A stretch of DNA of 59,852 bases, taken from NCBI GenBank assembly GCA_014885115.2, contig WKLE02002178.1:1-59852 (forward strand), in the 5' to 3' direction. The translations under genes and the position numbers were made by a program. How positions within the stretch are numbered: the first letter of the stretch is position 1; each line of letters starts with the position of its first letter. The notes beneath the pieces were generated by a model that ran no database searches, was not told the origin of the DNA, and worked only from the letters and a program-made list of their open reading frames with translations. This DNA is from Asterionellopsis glacialis. Its lineage: Eukaryota; Bacillariophyta; Plagiogrammaphyceae; Rhaphoneidales; Asterionellopsidaceae. Below are positions 1-10,623 of this stretch, piece by piece.

Positions 1-1101
1 ATTTCACATCGACACAAATTGTTAGGGTTGGCACTCGGGAAGGTACAATCACATAAACCAGAATGTTTTCGGAGTGTGTCGACAGATCTTTTGTCCGGTT
101 GTTAAATTATCTGTCCTGTGTTCTGTTCCTGTTCCTGTGTTCTGTGACTGACCATTTTGGGGAATATTCCCCCTTGGGCTGACTGTTCAGACTTTTGGTC
201 TGCAGTTCTAGTCCTACTATGTACCGTAGGACCTACATGTACGTACTCCTAGAGAGAGTTCACGCTTTACCGCAGGACACTATCTCTATGACATCCTACG
301 ATTATTACATCTGGAACAAGTCATGCTTCAGCAAGTTAGTGCGACATGATTTCTGTTCTAATTGTAATTGTATTATCCTTGACTGTGCAGCATTTTGGTC
401 TGTACTGTAATGTTCGCTTTCCAAGATGTCTCTATTTATCATGTTTCAAACCGCATAGCATTTTTCGAACTTCGACGACATTCTACAACATTCCTGTACC
501 AAAAAAAGAGGGTAGATGCACAATAAAAGAAAACATGCAGAGTCACGTTTCTGAGAGGATAAGGACAGACCGAAGGTCTGAGAGTGTAGAGTAACCATAG
601 TTTAGAGTAAATAGGTTAATATACACGTACCCCAGACTAGACTTCCTGACAGGTTATGAGCCCAAGTTTCGCATCCAAAGATTCTGGTCGTGCCTTGTCT
701 CTTCGTACATTTAGCAGCCCCCAATTCCTACTAGGCACCTACTTCAGTCCTATTTATATTATAATATATTTACAGTATATTAATTTTAGTACACTTCTCA
801 TATTATGATCAAGATGTCTCATCGATTATACCAAAGCGAACAAGCGCAGGACCTACTTAACGAAGGTAATAGTTGTACTCTTGAAGTTCATCTGCAGAGA
901 CTTGAAGAGCAATAGTTAAAAACAATATTTACAAGAGTGTACACTGGGTACGGATGGTGTACCATGTAGGACTACTAGTACCGGTACACAGTGTGTTGCC
1001 TTTTCGCATTTCTGGATCTCTGGATCTTTGAGGATTTTGAGATTAAAATACACCTCATAATTTTCTCTGCTTTCCCGGAAAGCGGAAGAATATTCTGCAA
1101 A
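1..1101. other. intergenic, no supported gene
   Basis: No ORF here looks like a conserved protein. A 36-codon ATG ORF lies at 805-915 (+) with a plausible composition but no recognisable domain, so I do not call it a gene. Around 960-990 the sequence is rich in GTAC and ACCGGT palindromes like those in other spacers of this window. The last part must hold the promoter and 5' UTR of the gene starting at 1102. Confidence 0.6.
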
Positions 1102-4100
1102 ATGTCTGCTCGATTCAGCGATACAGTAGAATACGAAAATGGCGATAGTGGTGCCTTAACCGAGGAGGTATGTTTTTTGTCTGGCAATCAATTTTGCGGA
1201 TGTGCTGTCTTTCACCTCAAGAGTTATCCACCTCATTACATTTCTCTCTTACCAATGTTTCTCATGACTTGTATTCCATCTTTGTTTTCATCTTCGTAGC
1301 AGGCCAATGGTCACACGAACTCTCTTGAATCTACTAAGCATAGGTTGTCCTTTGCTTCGCGGAGGTTGGACCGTGGAGACAAAGGATACCTCGACGATAT
1401 CGAAAAATGTGCTCGCAAGTACGATGTTGATGGTGACGGACAATTCAGCATTGATGAAGTTACTAAGATCGTTGAAGATCTCGAGACCCAGCGCCATAAG
1501 AAACACGTTGTTAAGAGGAAGATGTCTGGTATCCTAGGTTTTTCCCTCGTTCTTCTAGTCTGCGTGTTTGGGTTGATGATGTCTACTCTTATCCTCTCTC
1601 GTAAGGTGAATGTCAACGACAGCACAAATGAGCTCGTCAGTGACAAGACAGGACATACCCTCATGACGATGAAAAAGGGTGTCCAGATTAGCGTGACGGA
1701 AGAGGAACCAGGTGAAACGGAATCTACCAGAAAAAGAAGTCTTGACGAAGAGTCCCGCATTTTGTTGCGTGCCGGCATCGTGGGGTCTTTTAAGACTGCA
1801 GATAAAAGAGATTTCGAAAATGCTTTCGATGCTTTCGAAAGTGACCGATCTACGGCCGTCGACTTGTCCTTCGAAGGTACGAACAAAAACACTTCGATTG
1901 TGTGCAGTGCTAAATGTAACATAACATCTTATATGAGCCTTATGTTTCTAAATCCTGTTTCACCCACAAACTTACATAACAGACTCGGATAGTAACACTC
2001 AGCATTACAAACTCCTTGATGCATATGCTAGCAAAGTTACCCTAGGTGATGGCACTGAGCGTTACAGAGGCCTCCGAGATGACGACTCAAGCACATCAAA
2101 TCCCATTTTCTATCGGTTTGATTGTGGTTCACCAGGCAATCTAGCTAGATGCATCGTTTACAATGAAACAGCCCCAGTTCCTATTGTTGGAGGTGTAACA
2201 CAGAACGAAGCTGTGATTGGATTTCAAACTGGTTACAATGGCACTGTCACCATTCGTTACAGCGACAGCCAATCGTTTGCTACTTCTTTGGTGAGCAGCA
2301 GTGTCTATGTTGACGACACAACTGATCATACCGGATCTATCAAGCTTACGGGTCTAGCCATTGAAACTCGGTATTATTATGAAATTCAAGTTGATGGCTG
2401 GGCTCCACCACATAGCGACGACTATCCTCAGACGTTCAGGACCTTTCCTCCCAAGGAGAATACGGTCATCTTTTCAGTCTTTGCTGATTCTGCCAACGCC
2501 AACCTTGATAGAGTTCCTAAAGCCTATGCAAGTGCCGAGTCTCACACCTATGCCGATGATCACTACTTTGCAATGCAAATCGGTGACTTTGACCATGCTG
2601 ACCCTCCCACGACTGACTTTACTGCCATGCTTGACGACTTGAGGAAAAAGCATCGCGATTTGCGAGACCCTGATAAAATTCATGGTTCTGGTTTCGTCAA
2701 GGATATACTCACCAGAAGACCCTTGGTTCATGTTTGGGACGACCACGATTACTGCGGAAACGACGCCGATGGCACCTGTACTCATAAGAGTGCAGCTCTT
2801 CAGGCATACAAAGAATTTTATCCAGGATATGACCTGGCCGATCCTAGCCAAGGTATTTGGCATAATTTCACCGCGGGTGACGCTGAATTTTTTATGTTGG
2901 ATACAAGGTACCAGCGTACTCCGGACACTGATCCGGATGACAGCGATAAAACCATCCTTGGAACTGCTCAGAAGGATTGGTTGAAACAGGGATTGCTCGA
3001 CTCGCAATCCACTTGGAAGTTTGTTGTGAGTACTATCACAGCTAACGTAGATGCTCGTCCAACAAACATAGATCACTGGGGAAGTTTCGTTACCGAAGCA
3101 AACGAAATGAAGGATTTCTTAAAAGTGAACGGCTTGGATGGTTCTACTATCATGATTTCTGGTGATCTGCATACAGGTGGTGCAGTAGACGATGGTTGTA
3201 ATAATCGTTGGGGAATTGTTGAGCTGGGTGTACCCCATACGAATCTCGGAAACGGGAATGACCAAGAAATTGGAACATGGTCAAGAGGATCCACCTTGGG
3301 AACTGAGGATGCAAATGATAGCACCTACGGTGCAGGAGGGTACGGTATTGTGAAAATTACACAAACATATGTTACACTTGAAGCTATGGATGCTGGTGGC
3401 CATTCCAGACACAACATTACATTACCTCTAACTAGAGGGGCATGTACGACACGAGCCCCTACAGCATCACCAGCACCGACTAATCAAGGTTTCTTGGAAT
3501 GTTCTGATGATGTTAAGAGATTCGGGTCACTAGACGCCCTCACCAAAGGTACTTGTGCCAATACAACTAAGGGTGAGAATTATACGCACCCTTACCCAGC
3601 GGAAGGAGGAGGCACCCTTAGCAAATCCTTTGAAGTCTATGAGTGCCCAACCCTTTCCAAACGGATCCTTCGAAGCAATGCAATTCCTGACACCTGTAAG
3701 TCTTGTTAATATTGAAGGACTCGATACAACAAATGACCTGCTTGTTTCTCACTAAAGTATGCTGTTTGTCCTCTTTTCTCTGATTACTTCGATATAGATG
3801 TGAAGTTTGAAAATAGAAATCAAATGTGCGAACGCAAGTTCCATGTAGAGCTGCCACTGAATCCCTCTATTGGAACAAGAAGCGAAACTAACTTCTTTCA
3901 GGGTATTGCCAAAAATGGCGTACCGATATTTAACGCTCTTGAAGCGGGGTCCTCAAACGCAGTGGAACCTGATGGTAGAATTCAAGATGCTGACGAGTGG
4001 TATGGTGAGTTGACGAGAAATGTCTGCAGTCATCCCTTTTCAGTTTGGCGATAATTTGCTAACTAGTGCTTTTCTTGTTTGTTATCTTTCCGTAGGACAC

Positions 4101-4466
4101 CCGACTGCTCGAGATATTTGGCATTATCATTCACCTTATATCGGTCGCGATAATTTCACTGACATGCCCGGTCCAGATGACTTTCTGGGATGGGCTATGG
4201 ATGGTTATAAGATATATGGTCCTGTTGCTGATGCCGACTTGGGTAGTCTAGATGAATGCAACTTCAATGGGACTGTTTATCATGTGCGAACTGAGCAGCA
4301 AGTGGACGAATCACTTGATTATTGCAAGGCAGATGGTAACCCTGCTGTAAATTGGAATTACATTTTGGGTTGTTACGTTGGAGATTTGTCGAATTCAGCT
4401 GTCAAAGATGCAGATGTTGAGACGGTCCCAGCTGAATGCCAACAAGTGACTCCAAATATATTTTAA
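1102..4466 (+). CDS. EF-hand / TM / PhoD-like phosphatase / YHYH fusion protein
   Basis: Five exons: 1102-1167, 1300-1876, 1983-3695, 3798-4004, 4096-4466, giving 977 residues in frame. An EF-hand loop (about 64-75, D-x-D-G-D-G...E) is followed by one membrane segment (about 97-122). The large C-terminal part begins with a beta-rich segment, then a PhoD-like metallophosphatase core with WDDHDYCGND at 466-475 and SGDLHTG at 607-613; QIGDFDHAD upstream fits a metal-binding motif. After a Pro/Thr-rich linker comes a YHYH domain with NGVPIFN, WHYH (863-866) and GWAMDGYKIYGP (886-897). PhoD enzymes hydrolyse phosphomono- and diesters, typically outside the cell or in periplasm-like space. I infer a type II membrane protein with cytosolic Ca2+-binding and a lumenal or extracellular phosphatase. 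YHYH function is unknown. The first acceptor could also be 3 bases later (AG at 1302), which keeps the frame. Confidence 0.88.
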
Positions 4467-4845
4467 CTGAATCTTCAATCGGACCTAGATCAGAATCAAA
4501 CTTTTACCGTTTACTATTATGATTGCATGTACCATTTATTACTTGCTCCGTCAACAAGAGCTGTGGAATTTAAAACATTTTACTTTAACTAGTAAGAGTA
4601 AGATGACCTACGGAATAACCAAAGTCATCACGTATATAGTTTTATCAAATATTTGTTAGTCTCAGACTCAATCGAAAACTGTTATTTGATTCATCATTCA
4701 CTGTCTTTCACGTGATTGGAAACAACATAGTGCTGTACACACTAAAATTGTGTCGTCCTTTTCAATTCTGGTTAGGGCGAACTTGGGCGTAATTGTTGGT
4801 TGATGTTTTCATCATTGTCACCCCACGAATTGTCATCAAACTGTT
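4467..4845. other. spacer between convergent genes
   Basis: The phosphatase gene ends here on the plus strand and the exchanger gene on the minus strand, so this tail-to-tail spacer holds both 3' UTRs. I see no ORF, RNA gene or repeat in it. Confidence 0.6.
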
Positions 4846-6896
4846 CTAATCTTCCTCTTCCATATCAGAACTTTCTTGTTGACGACTGAGTTCATAATTT
4901 CCAAGTCCATTATGGTGATGACGTTCGTCAGCAATTTCAACCCTTGGGCATCCTCCAAAATAAATCTTCAAATAATTCTCATCAAAGGAATGCCATATAC
5001 CTTTCACACCTTCATATGTTTTTCGTGCTCTTGGATAATTGGAAATCAAATGATCAAATGTAGGATCCTCGTAATCGTCGTCATCATTATTGTGTGAACC
5101 ATTTGTAAACTCAGTACCAAGGCCATTGTGGTGATGATCACCATCACTTTGTTTCATGCCAAAATGTGATAAGATTCGTTCTGTAAAGCTACCACAAACA
5201 ACGGTTGTAAAGATACATATGAATAGTGTTGCTGTTGCATATGTGTCCTTGTACGGTCCTGGCATATTTTCCGATAGGGCAAAGGCAATTGCGCCACGTA
5301 ATCCAGCAAACCATAACACACATTGCATTTTTGGGGGTATTTGATTTTCATGTGATCGACATCGATTTGCTAACCACGACAAGGGAAAGATATTGATAGC
5401 CCTCCCTAACAAACAAAATAGCAATGCCAAACAGGAAAACATAATATCCCAATTTTGGAATCGACCTGTAAAGACACCCATACCCATGTACAAAAATACT
5501 ATGGTCTCTGTCACAGTAGCCAATGTTGCAAAGATTGATTCAGATGCTACTTGTGCTTCTTGACTTAGATTGTAGGAATTGTAATGAGACAATACAATCC
5601 CATTAAAGAAGAGCGCCATTATACCTGATAAACCAATCGCCTCAGCAGTAGAATAACATAGGTAACAAAAACAAAACAGAAGTGATGTTTCCAACTTGGG
5701 GTAATCTGATAAGGATGAATGTCGATAAATGAAGGATGCTACCAATCCCAGTATGACGCCCACTAGAATACTTAGTAATGTCATGGAAATAAAGGACAGC
5801 AACGCTGAGGGGATGCCTGCATCTCTCCAATCAGGGCCATCGGGCTTGTAATACGCCAAAAACGTTTTAAATAGTACGATAGCAACTGCATCATTCAATA
5901 CACTTTCACCAAATACAAGACTGTACAACAATTGATCACATTGCAATTCAGGATTTCCCATGATAGATAAGGTAGCTACTGGATCAACGGCTGATATCAA
6001 TGCACCAAATATCAATGCCTCCATTGGATTCTCTTGATCAATATCACGAACTAATCCCAACTTGGCAGAATAAAAACATAACAATCCTACTAGGAACGTA
6101 GATAAAATGGTTCCCACCATGGCATACATGGTAATCGCGCCCTTTCAGTACCAAATAAATGAGAATGGTTGAGTGGAAAAGTCTGTGTGAGGGTACAAGT
6201 GATTCACTTAGGACACCACTTTCCATCTCCAGAGTGGTGGTTTCGACCACAGTAGAGCAGAAGCGACAGACGAGATAAGAGACAGAAGCACTTACAAAAT
6301 TTTCAAAAAAATGTTTCCTTTTCAGACTATAACCTGCCTCGAAGATAATCGGTGGTAGCAGAATGAAGAAGAATACTTCAGGGGACTGTGGAAACGCCCC
6401 AGTCAATTGCATTTTTAAGATAAAAAAATATTGGAAAATGTGTGAGTAAACATCTTGCATACTGCCCGTCAAAAGCCAACCGTCTATTCACACAATGTCC
6501 CAAACCCTGAAAAAGAACAACAAGCAAGAAACTTACAAATTCAAAAAGTTTTAAATGATTTGTGGATAATCGTGCAATGCCACCAACTAAAATTCCAACA
6601 AGCAGTGTCCCAGCACTTTCTGGTAAATAATATATTCGATATTGTTTCACGTAGTATGCAAATAATATACACCCAATCAATGTTAATGTAAGTAGGACAG
6701 CTGCAAAAGCATCAAAGATATGTTCTTCTTCGGCATCATTGAATGGGACTACCTCTATCGTTGGCGCTCCTGTATAATTCATTGTGGTTGCTATTGTTGG
6801 TGACAGGGAAGGAGTGGTGCTGATATTATTGCTGTTGTAGTTGCTCATGTTATAGCTTGCATTTTCTTGCAAGAATCGGTGCAATGGTGCTGTCAT
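4846..6896 (-). CDS. Na+/H+ exchanger, CPA1/NHE family (endomembrane NHE-like)
   Basis: Three exons on the minus strand: 6896-6537 (120 codons), 6385-6296 (30 codons) and 6141-4846, giving 581 residues. The protein exchanges Na+ or K+ for H+ across a membrane. A short N-glycosylation-rich N-terminus is followed by about a dozen hydrophobic segments. The NHE signature [19 protein letters not shown] fills exon 2. AVDPV lies at 201-205, ESVLND at 229-234 (the ND pair of electroneutral exchangers) and LRGAIAFAL around 431-439. The cytosolic tail is short and acidic with two HHHNGLG copies, more like NHE6/7/8/9 endomembrane exchangers than plasma-membrane NHE1 types with a long regulatory tail. 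Whether it sits in endosome, Golgi or vacuole cannot be read here. Both introns have GTAAGT donors. Confidence 0.93.
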
Positions 6897-7447
6897 TTTT
6901 TGTAAACTAATCCGAAAGTTACCAATCCTTTTTTGTTTTTGTTCTTGTTCTATCGTCTGTTGCTAAAATAGTTCCGTTGATAGACGTCTTTGGAAGATGA
7001 TGTGTGGTGCTTCTCATTGGTTTGCATGTGTGGGAGTTACAGTTAGCATTATTATGTAAGATATACGGTAGACGAAGGACTCCTTCCGAAGACGAGTAAC
7101 GGTAGTCTACCGTACCTGGTACGTACGGTCCTACAGGTACGCAGCTACAAGTTATTAACTCTATTGAGATACGTCCAGATATACGATATCGTACGAAGCA
7201 ATATACAAGTTAGCCCTATTGACCGTTGAGTCAGGAGACAGAGAAAGATACGGTGTATGTTACAAAATTAGAATTAGAGTTACATGATTCATTGTTTCTC
7301 ACGTCTGTTCTTGGTAGGTACGACCCAGTCGCATCGAGTCAGCTAGCTCATCTGTCGTTTTTTTAGTTTTTGGACAGGACCATTCTGTTCTATTTCGACA
7401 TCAGCAAGAGTCACCAAGAAAGCATCGGCTGTAACAACCCTTCCACA
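6897..7447. other. divergent intergenic region
   Basis: Shared upstream region of the exchanger (-) and the DUF3110 gene (+), so both promoters should lie here. It contains a hairpin at 7064-7114 and a GTACCTGGTAC palindrome at 7112-7122. I see no RNA gene and no TATA box I would defend. Confidence 0.5.
7064..7114. repeat. nested inverted repeat (hairpin)
   Basis: TACGGTAGAC at 7064-7073 is the exact reverse complement of GTCTACCGTA at 7105-7114. A second palindrome (GAAGGACTCCTTC) sits in the loop near 7074-7086. It lies between divergent genes and is followed at once by the recurrent GTACCTGGTAC motif. Role unknown. Confidence 0.6.
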
Positions 7448-8221
7448 ATGAAATACGTTACCTTGATAGTAGCAACAACATTTGGGTCCACTTTGGGAGC
7501 ATTTTTATCTAGTACTTTGACATCCAAAGCTCACCATCATAGTTTGTACGTCAGTAAAAATGATCAATGGTATCGTCGTCGCCGTCAAAACCTGATACCT
7601 CAATGGCAAATATCCAATATTTACTTACGCGACGCAGATGATAATGAGGAGGATGGAGAAGACGAAATTTCCTTTAATATGGAAGAACTTCAAGAAAGGA
7701 TGGATAGACAGCTGAATCAATACCATGATTTTTTTCTTACATCCGAAGAAAATGATGATGACGACGACAATGATTCTAACAAACCTGAAGATGTTTATAT
7801 TATTCTTTTCAGTAAAGATACAGAAGACGAAGGTGTTCATACTATTGAATACCCAAAGGGGTCCGGCAATAACATTATTCTTGCATTTGAATCGAGTGAC
7901 GAATGCAACCAATTTTCAGAAATGTTACGGCAATCCCAATTCTTTACTCCACAACCACAAAAAAGTAATTTGATGGGCCTTGAAGCATATTGTAATGAAA
8001 TAGGTGTGCCCATCAAAGTTGTTCCTGCAGGGATGGATCTTCGTCCTCCTTCGGAAAATGTGGATGAATTGACTAAAAATCCTATTTTAGGAGAACAAAA
8101 GAAACAACTCGAAAAATTATTTGATATTCCTCCACCATCTACAAATGAAAAGAAGAAGAAGGGAGAAGATTCGTCGTCGCTGTCATCATCATCTGATGAT
8201 GACTTTGGATCTTGGGAATAA
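7448..8221 (+). CDS. DUF3110-domain protein, probably plastid-targeted
   Basis: Single exon, 257 residues from the ATG at 7448. An in-frame ATG at 7370 adds 26 polar residues, but the 7448 start places a signal-peptide-like hydrophobic stretch (MKYVTLIVATT...) at the N-terminus. That stretch is followed by LGAF|LSS, close to the A-F cleavage context of diatom bipartite plastid presequences; this targeting is inference. A basic stretch and an acidic spacer precede the DUF3110 core at about 115-196 (DVYIILFSKDTEDEGVHTIE ... NNIILAFES ... GLEAYCNEIGVPIKVVPAG). DUF3110 proteins occur in cyanobacteria and plastid-bearing eukaryotes and have no established biochemical role. The tail is Lys- then Ser/Asp-rich. 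Confidence 0.78.
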   Translation: MKYVTLIVATTFGSTLGAFLSSTLTSKAHHHSLYVSKNDQWYRRRRQNLIPQWQISNIYLRDADDNEEDGEDEISFNMEELQERMDRQLNQYHDFFLTSEENDDDDDNDSNKPEDVYIILFSKDTEDEGVHTIEYPKGSGNNIILAFESSDECNQFSEMLRQSQFFTPQPQKSNLMGLEAYCNEIGVPIKVVPAGMDLRPPSENVDELTKNPILGEQKKQLEKLFDIPPPSTNEKKKKGEDSSSLSSSSDDDFGSWE

Positions 8222-8871
8222 CAGTACGAGATGCAACTTCCTATAACTTTTCTAGCTATAAAGACTGTTTGACCAAAGGGATTAGCTTTAGCCACCTGCT
8301 GCTGCACATTTTGATATTTTTTGAAACCACGTTTCGTCTGGCCTTCGCTTAGTTTACTTGACATGTACCCTCTGCATGGGGAACGCTAGCCTACCGGGGG
8401 GTGTCAGACGGCGCTGAGCCTGACATATATATTTTTGACAACCAGTGTAGAAACTCACATCACAATAATATCACAGTTCCGTCAAACCCTGACGTCTGTT
8501 CCGGGTCATTTGAAGGTATTTTTTGATGATGACTGAAAAGCAATTTTGTTCGGAAGCCATGTGTCGTTATCAATACAAGTAATCCAATCTCCGCATCTTT
8601 CAAAAACAATTCTATTTTGTTCTTCTCCAAATTGATGAAATTCTACCATAGCACCACTTTTTCAATTTGATGAAATTCTACCAAAACGCACTATAATATG
8701 ATCATGACAGAAAAATGAAATTCATATATTGCAACAAGGAGAGAAAAGGACAACGAGGTCCTTGTGGCGCCATTCGAATAATAAGAGCAAAAATATTAAA
8801 TGTGGAACATATATTACAATTATTAGTTTATCGTGCTTTTTGTTTTCAATCTCTCCCTTGGTTGATTTTTT
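8222..8871. other. spacer between convergent genes
   Basis: Holds the 3' ends of the DUF3110 gene (+) and the acidic protein gene (-). A short direct repeat of about 19 bases (attgatgaaattctacca-like) occurs near 8629 and 8663. No other feature seen. Confidence 0.5.
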
Positions 8872-9591
8872 TTATGGGTTTTGATTGTGATTACCAGTAT
8901 TTTGAGCAAGTGGGTCTTTGATCATATTCACAACAGTTGAACCGGCAAATGCTGCAAATTTACCGAATGCAATATTGACGGGAATTTTATCTTCCCCTTC
9001 GTCTTGTCGTTGCTGTTGTTTCCTTGGTTTCAATCGAAGTCCATTCATCGTCGGGGTGGACGACTCTTTTTGAGATTGCGGCATCGTTGGAATAGTAGGA
9101 GGAGGCATGAATGCCTCAGGGTAAGGATCTGTAAACAATTGGCAAACTTCTGCTAATGCACCTTTCTGAGAGGTACTACTCTTACTCTTACTATTTTCAC
9201 GCTCCTTACGAGCTTGAATTTCTTTTTCAATCTTTTCATCTATCGATGACATCAACTCTTCCTTTTCTTTGCTACTACTGCTAGCAAGAGAAGGAGTCGT
9301 TGCAGCGGATGCCGCTCCAACACTAGTCGATGCAGTTGACCTAGACGTTGGCGATTCAATAATCATGAAGCCATCTTCACCACCATCATTTTCTTCGGTA
9401 AATGTAATGGGTGTTTGCTCTGAAAATTGACTATTTTCTAAATCGTTATAATTATGGACATCATCTTGTTCAATAATTTCGACATCGTCGTTGTTTCCTC
9501 CTTCTGGTTGTTGAACACCATCATCCTCGCCATTTTTCTTTTTCTTGGCATAATACAGAGATCCACCAACGGCTACTGGAACAAGGAACAT
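8872..9591 (-). CDS. hypothetical membrane-anchored acidic protein
   Basis: Single open exon of 239 residues from the only in-frame ATG (9591). The product begins with a short hydrophobic stretch (MFLVPVAVGGSLYYA) followed by KKKK, as in an N-terminal anchor. An acidic middle, a Ser/Thr/Ala-rich linker and a charged, probably coiled segment follow (KEKEELMSSIDEKIEKEIQA, about 108-127). Near the C-terminus IPVNIAFGKFAAFAGSTV is mildly hydrophobic and could be a second membrane or amphipathic segment. The frame stays open for about 100 bases upstream of the ATG (hydrophobic PFII just before it) without another Met, so a small 5' exon may be missing. I recognise no family. Confidence 0.6.
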   Translation of the reverse strand: MFLVPVAVGGSLYYAKKKKNGEDDGVQQPEGGNNDDVEIIEQDDVHNYNDLENSQFSEQTPITFTEENDGGEDGFMIIESPTSRSTASTSVGAASAATTPSLASSSSKEKEELMSSIDEKIEKEIQARKERENSKSKSSTSQKGALAEVCQLFTDPYPEAFMPPPTIPTMPQSQKESSTPTMNGLRLKPRKQQQRQDEGEDKIPVNIAFGKFAAFAGSTVVNMIKDPLAQNTGNHNQNP

Positions 9592-10623
9592 GATGATGAA
9601 AGGATGGCAAGGGATATCTGTATCAATACTAACTTTTAAATCGTGAGTCGAAAGTTCTTTTATGGTGTGTCTTCTGTTTACGCGATTTGATTACCACGCA
9701 GTGTTTACGGATAAATATTTAGCAGACCTGAGCAGCGTTCTTATTGTGTGAGTTCGCTGGTTGTATTCGTTGAAACACCCCCGCCCCACTCTTGAGTGAC
9801 GAGTGACGTCCAGTTGTCTCCCGTTTCGTATCTGATCTGGGAAAAGAAAGTTTTGAGTCTTGTGTGTCGTGTGTGGCTCTGAAGTGTGTGTGTAGGGTAA
9901 TCCACATCGGCTTACGTTTTTCCAAAATTCCAAAAGATACTCTTCTACCGAATAGGCATCTTCATTTACGTAGACTAAATTCTATACTATCAGCCCAGAC
10001 CTTGTGGGACTTACAGCTTATCTGTAAGTAAATTCGGAGGGAAATTTTTGGCGGTTTTATATTGTAAACATACAGGAATCTGTGTATTGAAAAATTTCGA
10101 ACGAAAATACTAAATAATTTTTATGAGTCTTGTAGTTGATTTTGTCGCATGCATGAACGACAAACAAACAAATCCGCCACAGTCCGAATCGGAAATATAA
10201 AAAAATTACTGTACGTCGGTCGAATACGGGATTTGACGCATGTATTATTGTTAAGTATATATGACGTATGGATACCCTGTCTCATCCTGTCTGTCTGCCT
10301 GCAAGTCGTTTCTATCACTCCTTTTCTTTCTAATAACATGAGATTTCATACATTCCAATAACGACTCGAAATAGGTCTGTGCATGGTTGGCGAAAACCAT
10401 CCGATCTGGTTCCCAACATGGTCGATCATTGGCGGTCACACAAAAAACAACACCCAAACAACCTCACAGAGTTTTCTCATTTGAAGTCATTCCTAGCCTA
10501 GAGAGCTCCTCCCAACATTGCTGTTGTCATCTGTCTGGGACTACAACCAAAAAGAAGAGTGGTAGCCTATTGAGCTTAAAGAAAGTCACCCTCCCATTCA
10601 TCCAGAACAAAAAATAGAATACA
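9592..10623. other. divergent intergenic region
   Basis: Upstream of the acidic membrane protein (-) and the Iwr1-like gene (+). Small ORFs occur on both strands (for example 9691-9933 minus and 10121-10339 minus), but none has a recognisable domain or consistent composition. A GTAAGC donor-like site follows ATG-GAATTTTGG at 9933 (minus); I found no acceptor that joins it in frame to the downstream gene. Confidence 0.5.
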
